DNA of 13,345 nucleotides from Chloroflexota bacterium (GTDB lineage: Bacteria; Chloroflexota; Limnocylindria; Limnocylindrales; CSP1-4): positions 1 to 13,345 of the forward strand of contig JAKAMV010000176.1 in assembly GCA_021812735.1 (NCBI GenBank), written 5' to 3'. A program made the translations under genes and the position numbers. Every line of letters starts with the position of its first letter. Position 1 is the stretch's first letter. Shown piece by piece: positions 5,997-11,929 of this stretch. The notes under the pieces were generated by a model, which saw only the letters and a program-made list of their open reading frames with translations, was not told where the DNA came from and searched no databases.

Positions 5997-6776
5997 GTGG
6001 CCCGCTTCGCAGCCTATGACGCCAGCGGTGCGCCCCTCGCGGGGCTGACGCCGACGTGGTCGGCGTACTTCAACGCGCAGACCGGCGCGGTCGTCGCCGG
6101 CCCGGCCTTCACCGACCGGGGCGGCGGCCTCTACGAGGTCAGCGTCCCCGCGAACGAATGCGGGATCGCGGACCTCGGTGCCACGGCGCTGAACCGGTAC
6201 GTCTTCTTCGGCTCGACGAGCGTCGTCACCTTCCCGGCCTTCGCGCTCGCCGACGGAACGCCGCTCGCCGGCCTCGTGCCGAGCTGGTCGACCATCCGGG
6301 ACGCGACCGGCGCGGCCATCACCCCGGCGCCCGCCATCGACGCCCTCGGCGGCGGCATCTACCGCTCAGCCTCGGCGCCGAACGGGTGCATGGGCATCGT
6401 CAACCTCGGCGCGACGGCGAATCCCGTCTACGTCGCGATCGACAACGAGCCGTCAGCCGACACGACCGCGCCGACGGTGTCGAACGTCTCGCCGGTCGCC
6501 GGGACGACGCTCGGGAGGTTCGACCCGGTGACGCTCGACGTGACCGACGTCGGCACCGGGCTGCGGCTCGTCGTGCTCGCCGCGCAGTTCGCTGGCGGCA
6601 GCATCTACGAGATCGTCCACGACGGCACCTCGTTCGCCCCGCTCTATGCCGCCGGCTCGGCCCGAACGGTCATCTCGGGCGGCTACCACTACTCGCTCGC
6701 CCGGCTCGGCGGCTGGCCCGGGGCACTGACCCTGATGCCCTTCGCGGTCGACCAGGCCGGGAACGAGAACGTCTGA
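5997..6776 (+). CDS. Baseplate-operon structural protein with a duplicated domain and an Ig-like end
   Basis: This is a 259-residue protein read from GTG 5997, directly after the TAA of the upstream gene. It contains two copies of a ~70-residue module, at ~4-72 and ~82-149: GAPLAGLTPTW versus GTPLAGLVPSW, and GGGLYEVSVPANECGI versus GGGIYRSASAPNGCMGI, each followed by NLGAT or DLGAT and a Tyr-Val strand. Each copy holds one Cys (C55, C131). Residues ~158-259 look like a bacterial Ig-like fold (APTVSNVSPVAGTTLGRF, then DVTD, ending FAVDQAGNENV). No signal peptide is visible. It overlaps the wedge gene by one base. It is probably an accessory baseplate, fibre or adhesin subunit. The function is not recognised beyond that. 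Confidence 0.6.
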   Translation: MARFAAYDASGAPLAGLTPTWSAYFNAQTGAVVAGPAFTDRGGGLYEVSVPANECGIADLGATALNRYVFFGSTSVVTFPAFALADGTPLAGLVPSWSTIRDATGAAITPAPAIDALGGGIYRSASAPNGCMGIVNLGATANPVYVAIDNEPSADTTAPTVSNVSPVAGTTLGRFDPVTLDVTDVGTGLRLVVLAAQFAGGSIYEIVHDGTSFAPLYAAGSARTVISGGYHYSLARLGGWPGALTLMPFAVDQAGNENV

Positions 6777-7240
6777 TGCCGACGCCGATCATCTGGCCCG
6801 TCTCGACGCCGACCTCGGCAGCGACTCCAGCGACCTCGAGCGATGCCTCGCTCGGGATCGACGTCGGCTCGTTCGTCGGTGACCCCGCCGGCATCGACCC
6901 GGGGTTCGGGCTCATCTCCGGCATCGACGCAGTCGCTCAGTGCGTCGCCCGGCGGCTGCTGACCCCGCGCGGGACTCTGGTCGACGCGCCGGACGTCGGG
7001 ATCGACCTCCGCGGCTACCTGAACGAGGCCATCACCGACGCGATGCTCTCGCAGATCCGGTCCGACGTCGTCCAGGAGGCGACCGGGGACGAGCGGGTGC
7101 TCGACGCCGCGGCCGAGGTCTCGTTCGACGCCACCACCGGCACGCTGACCGTCCAGGTCCAGGGCGACACCGCGACCGGCCCGTTCCAGCTCGCCCTCGC
7201 CGTCACCTCCATGACCGCCACGCTCCTGCAGGCCGAGTAG
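6776..7240 (+). CDS. Baseplate wedge protein, GPW/gp25 family
   Basis: This 154-residue protein starts at ATG 6776, overlapping the upstream stop by one base; an apparent earlier start at 6056 only adds an Arg-rich shadow. After a ~40-residue Ser/Thr-rich N-terminus comes the gp25-type core: AVAQCVARRLLTPRGTLVDA, then DVGIDLRGYLNE, a helix with ITDAMLSQIRSDVVQEA, DERVLDAAAEV, and closing strands ending TSMTATLLQ. In Mu (gp46), P2 (W) and T4 (gp25), this small protein joins the sheath base to the wedges and precedes the J protein, as it does here. The N-terminal extension is a little longer than in the classical members. Confidence 0.8.
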   Translation: MPTPIIWPVSTPTSAATPATSSDASLGIDVGSFVGDPAGIDPGFGLISGIDAVAQCVARRLLTPRGTLVDAPDVGIDLRGYLNEAITDAMLSQIRSDVVQEATGDERVLDAAAEVSFDATTGTLTVQVQGDTATGPFQLALAVTSMTATLLQAE

Positions 7241-7243
7241 CCG

Positions 7244-8398
7244 ATGACCACGCTCGCTGCCCTCGTCACGACGCAGACGACCGACCAGATGCTGACGCAG
7301 GCGCTGGCGCTTGCGCAGGCGGCCGGGCTCCCGACGACCGCCTGGCAGCCGGCCTCGACGCCCCGGACGCTGATGGGGATCGACGCCCAGGCACTCGCCG
7401 ACGAGACCACGACCATCGCCGCCATCGCGAACGGCGGGTTCCTGTCGACGGCCACCGGCGACTGGCTGACCCTGCTCGCGAGCGAGCTCTACAACGTCAC
7501 CCGCAACCCGGCGACCGCGATGCAGCGGACCTGCCGGCTCACCGCTGCCGCCAGCGCCGGCCCCTACACGATCGCGGTCGGCCAGCTCTGGGCGACGACC
7601 TCGACCGGTCTCCGGTTCACGAACATCACCGGGGGAACGCTCGCTGCCGGCGGCACGCTCGACCTCACGTTCCAGGCGGAGTCGCCGGGGTCGAGCTACA
7701 ACGTCGCGACCGGGACCATCAACCAGCTCGTCACGACGCTCGCCGGGGTGACCATCGTCGACCCCGGCAGCCCGACCGTGAACGTCGCCGGCACCGACCA
7801 GGAGACCGACGCGGCCCTGCGGGTCCGCTGCACCGACCAGTGGGCGACGCTCTCTGGGGGCGCCCCGTCGGCCGCCTACGACGCCTGGGCCAAGGCCGCC
7901 GACTCGACGGTGACCAAGGTCGCGATCCCGACCCCTCCCGGGGACGGCACCCTGCAGGTCGTCATCGCCGGGGCGTCGGGCGGCTCGAGCGCCGGCTCGG
8001 TGACCACCGTCCAGACGTACATCAACGCCCGCAAGCCGCTGAATGACGCGCCGACCGTCGCGGCGGCGAACAACCGGGCGGTCGTCGTCACCGGCACCGT
8101 CTACGCCTCGGCGGCCGCCGTCTCCGGCGGAGTCGGGGCGACGGCCGCGGCGGCGGCGGCGACAGCTCTCGTCGCGGCGCTGCCCATCGGCGGGAGCGCC
8201 TACGACGCGACGCACTCCGGGCTCGCGGCCGCCGCCGTCGAGAAGCTGATCCTCGACGTCTCTGGGGTCGCGAACGTGACCGGGCTCCAGTTCGCGATCG
8301 ACGGCGGCGTGGCGGGCGCAGCGGCCGACGTGCCGTTTGCCGCTACCGACGCGCTGCACACGCTCGACCTCTCCGGCCTCACCTGGACGGCGGTCTGA
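7244..8398 (+). CDS. Baseplate J-like protein (gp47/gpJ family)
   Basis: This 384-residue wedge protein follows the gp25-like gene by three bases, the conserved W-J order. The length fits the family (about 300-400 residues). Seen in order: a helical N-terminus (residues ~1-85), a beta domain, then the family signature region GTDQETDAALRVRCTDQWAT followed by LSGGAPSAAYDAWAKAA (residues ~185-225), a strand block with VTKVAIPTPPGDGTLQVVI, the TTVQTYINARKPLND helix, and a C-terminal alpha/beta part. J proteins form the wedge arms that link hub and fibres and start sheath contraction. The stop overlaps the next gene by one base. Confidence 0.85.
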   Translation: MTTLAALVTTQTTDQMLTQALALAQAAGLPTTAWQPASTPRTLMGIDAQALADETTTIAAIANGGFLSTATGDWLTLLASELYNVTRNPATAMQRTCRLTAAASAGPYTIAVGQLWATTSTGLRFTNITGGTLAAGGTLDLTFQAESPGSSYNVATGTINQLVTTLAGVTIVDPGSPTVNVAGTDQETDAALRVRCTDQWATLSGGAPSAAYDAWAKAADSTVTKVAIPTPPGDGTLQVVIAGASGGSSAGSVTTVQTYINARKPLNDAPTVAAANNRAVVVTGTVYASAAAVSGGVGATAAAAAATALVAALPIGGSAYDATHSGLAAAAVEKLILDVSGVANVTGLQFAIDGGVAGAAADVPFAATDALHTLDLSGLTWTAV

Positions 8399-9093
8399 TG
8401 GGCTACGCCGACTACCGCGCCCTCTTCACGCCGCCCTGGGCGGGCCCGACGGGCGACGCCTGGAACAGCGCCCTGGGCTCGCTGCAGGACCAGCAGGTCG
8501 CCGACGCGAAGCTGGCGGTCAAGGCGCGCTTCCCGTCGCTCGCGCCCACCGACGCGCTGCCGCTCATCGGCCAGGACCGGGTCATCGAGCGGGGCCCGGC
8601 GGAGACGGATGCCGACTACGCCGCCCGGCTCAAGACGGCGTTCGACGCCTGGCGCTGGGCCGGCACCGCGACCGGGCTGCAGACCTACGTCCTCGCGCCG
8701 GCCGGCTACACGAACACGCGCCTCATCTCGAATCGCGACTGGGCGGGCACGTTCGGTGGCACGCCGCCGGACGGGGCGACGTCGAAGTGGGCCCGGTTCT
8801 GGGTCGTCGTCGCGCAGCCGCCGACGTACACGGCGCGGGTCTGGGGAACGCCGCCGGCGGCGAACACATTCGCCTACGGGTCCGGCCTCTGGGGCTCGAA
8901 CGCCTCCGCCGACGACGTCACCCGGCTCAAGCGGCTGCTCAACACTTGGAAGTGCGCCCGCGACGTCGCGATGGGCGTCTTCGTCGTCTTCGGCACCTCG
9001 ACGACCCCGGACGCGGTTCCGGCGTCGGCGCCCTGGATCGAGGACACGCTCACGTTCGGCGGCGCGAAGTGCAACTTCTGGCGGTTCGCATGA
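8398..9093 (+). CDS. Distal tail/baseplate protein following J (gpI-like position)
   Basis: This 231-residue protein starts at ATG 8398, overlapping the J stop. The first ~90 residues are helical and charged (QDRVIERGPAETDADYAARL with KTAFDAWRWAGT), a segment common in phage tail proteins encoded after J. The middle is rich in Trp and Gly (RDWAGTFGGTPPDG, VWGTPPAA, YGSGLWG). A helix with DDVTRLKRLLNTWKCARD and a MGVFVVFG strand follow, and the end is FGGAKCNFWRFA. P2 gpI and Mu gp48 occupy the same slot and connect fibres to the wedge. I infer that role from position and the helical N-terminus, and cannot assign the exact family. It is coupled to the next small ORF by an ATGA overlap. Confidence 0.65.
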   Translation: MGYADYRALFTPPWAGPTGDAWNSALGSLQDQQVADAKLAVKARFPSLAPTDALPLIGQDRVIERGPAETDADYAARLKTAFDAWRWAGTATGLQTYVLAPAGYTNTRLISNRDWAGTFGGTPPDGATSKWARFWVVVAQPPTYTARVWGTPPAANTFAYGSGLWGSNASADDVTRLKRLLNTWKCARDVAMGVFVVFGTSTTPDAVPASAPWIEDTLTFGGAKCNFWRFA

Positions 9094-9206
9094 GAGCCCT
9101 GATCCTCTGGCTCTGCGCACTCCTCTGTGCGCTGCGCCGCTTCTTTTTCGGACCCCTGCGCTGGGGCCGATTCCGCTACGGCGACGCACGTCGCTGGGGA
9201 GCCTGA
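9090..9206 (+). CDS. Small coupled ORF, hydrophobic N-terminus and basic aromatic tail
   Basis: A 38-residue frame starts at ATG 9090 inside the upstream stop (ATGA) and ends three bases before the next fibre start. Residues 3-15 (ALILWLCALLCAL) could span or insert in a membrane. The rest is strongly basic and aromatic (RRFFFGPLRW followed by GRFRYGDARRWGA). The exact coupling and the filled gap argue that it is translated. The FGPLRWG, FRYG and RRWG pattern also resembles the Trp/Gly-rich style of the preceding tail protein, so it might be a detached C-terminal piece of that protein. No function is recognised; a small membrane peptide is one possibility. Confidence 0.45.
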   Translation: MRALILWLCALLCALRRFFFGPLRWGRFRYGDARRWGA

Positions 9207-9209
9207 CCA

Positions 9210-10196
9210 ATGTCACACGCCCTGACCGAAGCCGCCACCTACGATGCCAGCGTCACCGTCCCCGATGATGGCGACGCCGCGAACAGCGCGTCGATCCAGA
9301 CGCCGTTCCAGTCGGTGGCCGACCGGACGAAGTACCTCAAGGGCCGCGTCGACGGCACCGTCGACGGCGGCACGAACACCCCGGGGCTCTCCGGGCTCGG
9401 GAACGGGACGGCGCCGGGCGTGAAGGGCGCGGCGGCTGCCGCATCGGGTGCCGACGGCGTCGAGGGCGTGGGCGACGGCGCCGGCACGGGCGTGAAGGGC
9501 ACCGGCGGGACGAGCGCCCCGGGCGTCATTGGCCTGGGCCCCGGCGCGACGGACACGGTCGCCTTCTCGGGCGGGGCGACGGCGGGCGGCCGGTTCACGG
9601 GCGGGGCCGGGAGCGCGGGTGTCTACGCGACCGGCGCCACCGGCGAGCCGGGCGTCATCGGCCACGGCACCGGAGCGGGCGCCGGCGTCTCTGGCACCGG
9701 CGGGGCGAGCGGCCCCGGCGTCGTCGGGCTGGTGCAGGCGGCGTCCAATCAGGACGGCGTCCAGGGGACCGGCGATGGGACCGGCAACGGCGTCGTCGGT
9801 CAGGGTGGCGCCAACGGCGCGGGCGTGAAGGGCACCGGGGGCACCGGCGGCGCCGGCGGCCTCTTCACCGGGCAGGGCCCCGGCAACGGCGTCGAGGGCA
9901 CCGGCGGCGCGACCGACGGCGTCGGCGGCAAGTTCACCGGCCAGGGCGGCGGCCCGGGCGTCACCGCGCAGGGCGGCGCGACCGGCAACGGCATCACCGC
10001 GACGAGCGGCGCGACCGGCGGCCGGGGCGTCGTCGCCGTGAGCGGGAACACGGCCGCGGCGCCCATGAGGCTGTCCCCGCAGGCCAGCGCGCCGCCGATC
10101 GCCTCGGCGCTCGAGGGCGACATGTACGTCGACAGCACGACGCATCACCTGTACGTGGCGCTCGGGTCGCCCCTCGCATGGGTCATCGCCGCCTAG
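9210..10196 (+). CDS. Glycine-rich repeat tail fibre
   Basis: This 328-residue protein has three parts. Residues ~1-50 form a phage-fibre N-terminus (ATYDASVTVPDDGDAANSAS, then PFQSVADRTKYLKGRV). Residues ~57-278 contain about twenty repeats of 10-14 residues built on (P/N)GVxGxGGAxG, very poor in large side chains. Residues ~286-328 form a C-terminal cap (EGDMYVDSTTHHLYVALG, then PLAWVIAA) of the kind that closes trimeric fibres. The repeat style suggests a stacked beta-helix or polyglycine-type shaft; it does not keep strict Gly-X-Y collagen spacing. ATG 9210 is preceded by GGGGAG. The stop shares the palindrome CTAG with the stop of the convergent minus-strand gene. It is probably a receptor-binding or long-fibre subunit. 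Confidence 0.75.
   Translation: MSHALTEAATYDASVTVPDDGDAANSASIQTPFQSVADRTKYLKGRVDGTVDGGTNTPGLSGLGNGTAPGVKGAAAAASGADGVEGVGDGAGTGVKGTGGTSAPGVIGLGPGATDTVAFSGGATAGGRFTGGAGSAGVYATGATGEPGVIGHGTGAGAGVSGTGGASGPGVVGLVQAASNQDGVQGTGDGTGNGVVGQGGANGAGVKGTGGTGGAGGLFTGQGPGNGVEGTGGATDGVGGKFTGQGGGPGVTAQGGATGNGITATSGATGGRGVVAVSGNTAAAPMRLSPQASAPPIASALEGDMYVDSTTHHLYVALGSPLAWVIAA
9378..10043 (+). repeat. Degenerate coding repeats, about 20 units of 30-42 bases
   Basis: The units encode GVxGxGGAxG-type peptides, with GGCACCGGCGG and GGCGTC recurring throughout at about 80% GC. They are imperfect and in frame, which fits a protein shaft rather than a CRISPR array or satellite. Confidence 0.75.
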
Positions 10197-10558
10197 TGGG
10201 TGCGCGTCAATAGAGCGTAGCTCGCCGCTGGCAACGAGATCGGCCCCTCCACGGGCAGGCAGTGGCCCTTGTAGGAGTCGTCGAGAGCAATGTTCGTCTG
10301 CGGGTCGAGCCACTTGCACTCGATCCCCAGCTTCGAATCCCACCACCCGACGAACTGCTGGGCCCCGTCGTCGCTCTTGAGCACGATCGCCTTGAGCCGG
10401 GTGCCGGACTTCACCACCGGGTCGGGCGGCTGAGGGCACGAGCACTGCGAGACGTCGCCCCCAGCGCCCGCGTCGGCCGGGGCGACCCCGCAGCGGGCGA
10501 GCAGGACGACGCCGAAGACGGTGCCGGCGGCGAACGGAATGAGAGAGCGCAGACGCAT
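10193..10558 (-). CDS. Secreted protein or lipoprotein, moron gene 2
   Basis: This 121-residue protein is read from ATG 10558, with TGAGG six bases upstream; ATG 10570 gives four more residues and an ATGA overlap with the upstream gene. A hydrophobic N-terminus (~6-22) ends in L-A-R-C (C23). That is an imperfect lipobox because Arg sits before the Cys, so either lipidation or cleavage after A-D-A (28-30) is possible. The rest contains QCSCP, a KSGTRLKAIVL strand, DDGAQQFVGWWDSKLG, IECKWLD and GHCLPVEG. From memory, the GTRLKA...GWxD...C...CLP pattern is common in secreted Myxococcota/deltaproteobacterial proteins, which hints at the host. It lies opposite to all tail genes, in lower-GC DNA, downstream of the zinc-ribbon gene. 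It might alter the lysogen surface; no function is known. Confidence 0.65.
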   Translation of the reverse strand: MRLRSLIPFAAGTVFGVVLLARCGVAPADAGAGGDVSQCSCPQPPDPVVKSGTRLKAIVLKSDDGAQQFVGWWDSKLGIECKWLDPQTNIALDDSYKGHCLPVEGPISLPAASYALLTRTH

Positions 10559-10566
10559 GGGGAACC

Positions 10567-11118
10567 TCATGGGACCGGCGTGTCGGGGACTCGCCTGAGA
10601 CAGGTATTCGGCGTCCAGAACTCCGCCGCCTTGCCGACCGGACGGACCTTCTCGGCACCATGAAAGACCGAGACATCCATGCTGACGACCCGGAGCCCCT
10701 TCGGGACCAGGAAGAGGGCCGGGTCGGTAGCGATCAGGTCGGCAGCGGCAGATGTGTCGTGCTGGCCGATGAGCCGCATCGCGTGGTCGAACGCATCCAG
10801 ATCGGCGGCCCCGAAGCATCCATCTGAGAGTTCGAGATGCGTGGGCGCCGGTGGAGGAGCGGGCGCTGCCGGAGGCAGGGGCGCAGGGTCCGGCGATAGC
10901 AGCCGAATGGCGATCACGACGAGCCAGAGCCCGCCAATGACCGACACCATGACGATCATGTTGAATCGCGGGTCATTCATCCATCGCCGGCGAGGCGCGA
11001 GTGCTCCGGGCCTGGGCTGGCCACCCATCGGAGCGCCACACCGCGGGCAAGCTCCCGGCTGCACCAGGAACTCCGCACCGCACGACGGGCAGACGAACGA
11101 CTGCGATGTGACGGGCAC
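10567..11118 (-). CDS. Zinc-ribbon, single-span membrane protein, moron gene 1
   Basis: This 183-residue protein starts at GTG 11118, with GGGAG six bases upstream; a TTG at 11154 would add 12 residues but has no better signal. A zinc ribbon comes first (C10-P-S-C13 and C24-P-R-C27, in FVCPSCGAEF and ACPRCGAP). A basic stretch (RRRW) and one transmembrane segment (~52-74, with IVMVSVIGGLWLVVIAIRLL) follow, then a Pro/Ala linker (PAPLPPAAPAPPPAP). The C-terminal domain contains DLDAFDHAMRLIGQHDTSAA and then LFLVPKGLRVVSMDV, which may be SH3-like. Positive-inside logic puts the ribbon in the cytoplasm and the C-terminal domain outside. It overlaps the downstream gene start, so the two form an operon. 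The function is not known; sensing, or exclusion of other phages at the envelope, are guesses. Confidence 0.7.
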   Translation of the reverse strand: MPVTSQSFVCPSCGAEFLVQPGACPRCGAPMGGQPRPGALAPRRRWMNDPRFNMIVMVSVIGGLWLVVIAIRLLSPDPAPLPPAAPAPPPAPTHLELSDGCFGAADLDAFDHAMRLIGQHDTSAAADLIATDPALFLVPKGLRVVSMDVSVFHGAEKVRPVGKAAEFWTPNTCLRRVPDTPVP

Positions 11119-11154
11119 TGGCCGCTCCCGGCGCTGAACGCCACCCACCCCCAA

Positions 11155-11195
11155 TTCCTACCACCTCCCTCTGCCCGGGCAAGTCCGGGCCCGGA
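11155..11195 (-). promoter_or_regulatory. Candidate promoter and operator palindromes for the minus-strand pair
   Basis: Read on the - strand, TTGCCC (11182-11177) and TAGGAA (11160-11155) are separated by 16 bases, a weak sigma70-like arrangement in a locally A/T-richer spot. Two adjacent perfect palindromes, TGCCCGGGCA (11172-11181) and TCCGGGCCCGGA (11184-11195), overlap the -35 side and could be an operator. In DNA this GC-rich, such palindromes can also arise by chance. Confidence 0.25.
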
Positions 11196-11201
11196 TTTCC
11201 C

Positions 11202-11675
11202 ATGCGTACCGTTCTTCTCGCCCTCGCTGCGCTGGCGCTCGCCTCGACGGCGCAGGCGCAGTCGTTCGTCACCGGCAACATCACCGCGGCCGCCGGAAGC
11301 GTCAGCCTCAACACCCAGACCGTGAGCCCGGTGCCGTCCACCTGCTCGGTGTCGGTCAGCGGGACGTTCTCCGCGACGCTGGAGTTCGACGGCTCGGTCC
11401 TCGGCTCGACGAGCTGGCGGCCGGTCGCCCTGCGGGACGCGACCTCGGGCGCGACCTCCACCACGACGACGACCGCCGGCGACTTCGTCGGCTCCTGCGC
11501 CGGCTTCGAGAAGATGCGCGTCGTCGCGACCTCCTATTCGAGCGGGACCGCGATCGTCACGATCGCTGGCGCGCCCGGGACCGGCTCGGTGTTCTCGGCG
11601 CTCGAGGCGAACACGACGAACGCGCAGTCGGCCGTGGCCGTGCGGGTCGTCGAGGACGGCTATCCGGCCGGCTGA
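11202..11675 (+). CDS. Signal-peptide-bearing beta-sandwich fibre-domain protein
   Basis: This 157-residue product carries a clean Sec signal (MRTVLLALAALALASTAQA, cleavage before Q20). A phage-type beta-sandwich follows: VSVSGTFSATLEFDGSVLGS then TSWRPVALRD, a Thr-rich loop, GDFVGSCAGFEKMRVVATSY, and SSGTAIVTIAG. Domains with this layout are familiar in phage tail and fibre proteins. The frame ends at TGA 11673-11675 right after VRVVEDGYPAG, but sensible coding sequence continues in the same frame downstream (11676-11870), so the protein may be truncated. The start is ATG 11202; no strong Shine-Dalgarno is seen, and a palindromic stretch lies just upstream. It begins the + strand block after the inverted cassette and precedes the lysis genes. 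Confidence 0.6.
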   Translation: MRTVLLALAALALASTAQAQSFVTGNITAAAGSVSLNTQTVSPVPSTCSVSVSGTFSATLEFDGSVLGSTSWRPVALRDATSGATSTTTTTAGDFVGSCAGFEKMRVVATSYSSGTAIVTIAGAPGTGSVFSALEANTTNAQSAVAVRVVEDGYPAG

Positions 11676-11920
11676 ACGCCGAACTCGACGCCGGGGCTCC
11701 GGACGACCACCGGCACGACCGAGGAGGATGTCTGGGCGAACAGCGCGACGACGATCCCGCTGCCGCCTGCCGCGGGCGTGGCGATGACGGCGGTCTCGTC
11801 CAGCGCGAACGACGCGGCCGCCGGAACCGGCATCCAGACGCTGTTCGTCCGCTACCTCGACGCGACGGGGGCCGCGGCACCGTCCAGATCCACCTCTACT
11901 TGCCCGCCCCGCGCGGCTGA
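11676..11920 (+). pseudogene. Continuation of the fibre-domain gene beyond a stop, with a frameshift
   Basis: After TGA 11673-11675 the same frame reads TPNSTPGLRTTTGTTEEDVW, then SSSANDAAAGTGIQTLFVRY and LDATGA. This is the style of a common phage tail domain (...SANDxAAGTGxxTVxxxYLDxxG). Third-position GC is high in this frame, and the other two frames are Arg- or Asp-rich. At the run of five G (11867-11871) the sense appears to move to the -1 frame, giving GTVQIHLYLPAPRG and a TGA at 11918-11920. No good start codon serves this stretch: GTG 11778 lies inside the domain, and a GAGGAGG-ATG at 11722-11730 opens only a ~19-residue frame. Likely readings are gene decay, sequence errors, or recoding that makes a rare extended product. 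No other gene is seen in this gap. Confidence 0.5.
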
Positions 11921-11929
11921 GGAGTCGCC

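Noticed and set aside
6056..6775. N-terminal 240 residues of a longer reading of the gp25-like gene
   Set aside because: Arg-rich text overlapping the duplicated-domain gene; the true start is ATG 6776 at the overlapping stop.
6689..8359. Minus-strand open frame of 556 codons opposite gp25 and J
   Set aside because: The + strand genes here carry clear family motifs; this frame has only low-complexity Arg/Gly/Asp text.
9378..10043. Possible CRISPR array or satellite DNA
   Set aside because: The repeats are imperfect, in frame and continuous, with no spacers of constant length; they encode a Gly-rich shaft.
9378..10043. True collagen-like domain
   Set aside because: Glycine does not occur at every third residue over any long stretch, so a collagen triple helix is not supported.
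9213..10676. Minus-strand frame of 487 codons running from the fibre region into the moron
   Set aside because: Over the moron the supported frame is a different one (zinc ribbon, secreted protein); over the fibre it mirrors Gly repeats as Ala/Arg.
10262..11137. Plus-strand frames at 10262-10663 and 10679-11137
   Set aside because: The minus strand here encodes a zinc ribbon, a membrane span and a signal sequence with good ribosome sites; the + frames show none of these.
11673..11675. TGA read as selenocysteine
   Set aside because: No SECIS-like hairpin right after the codon and no redox-type context; decay, error or plain readthrough are simpler.
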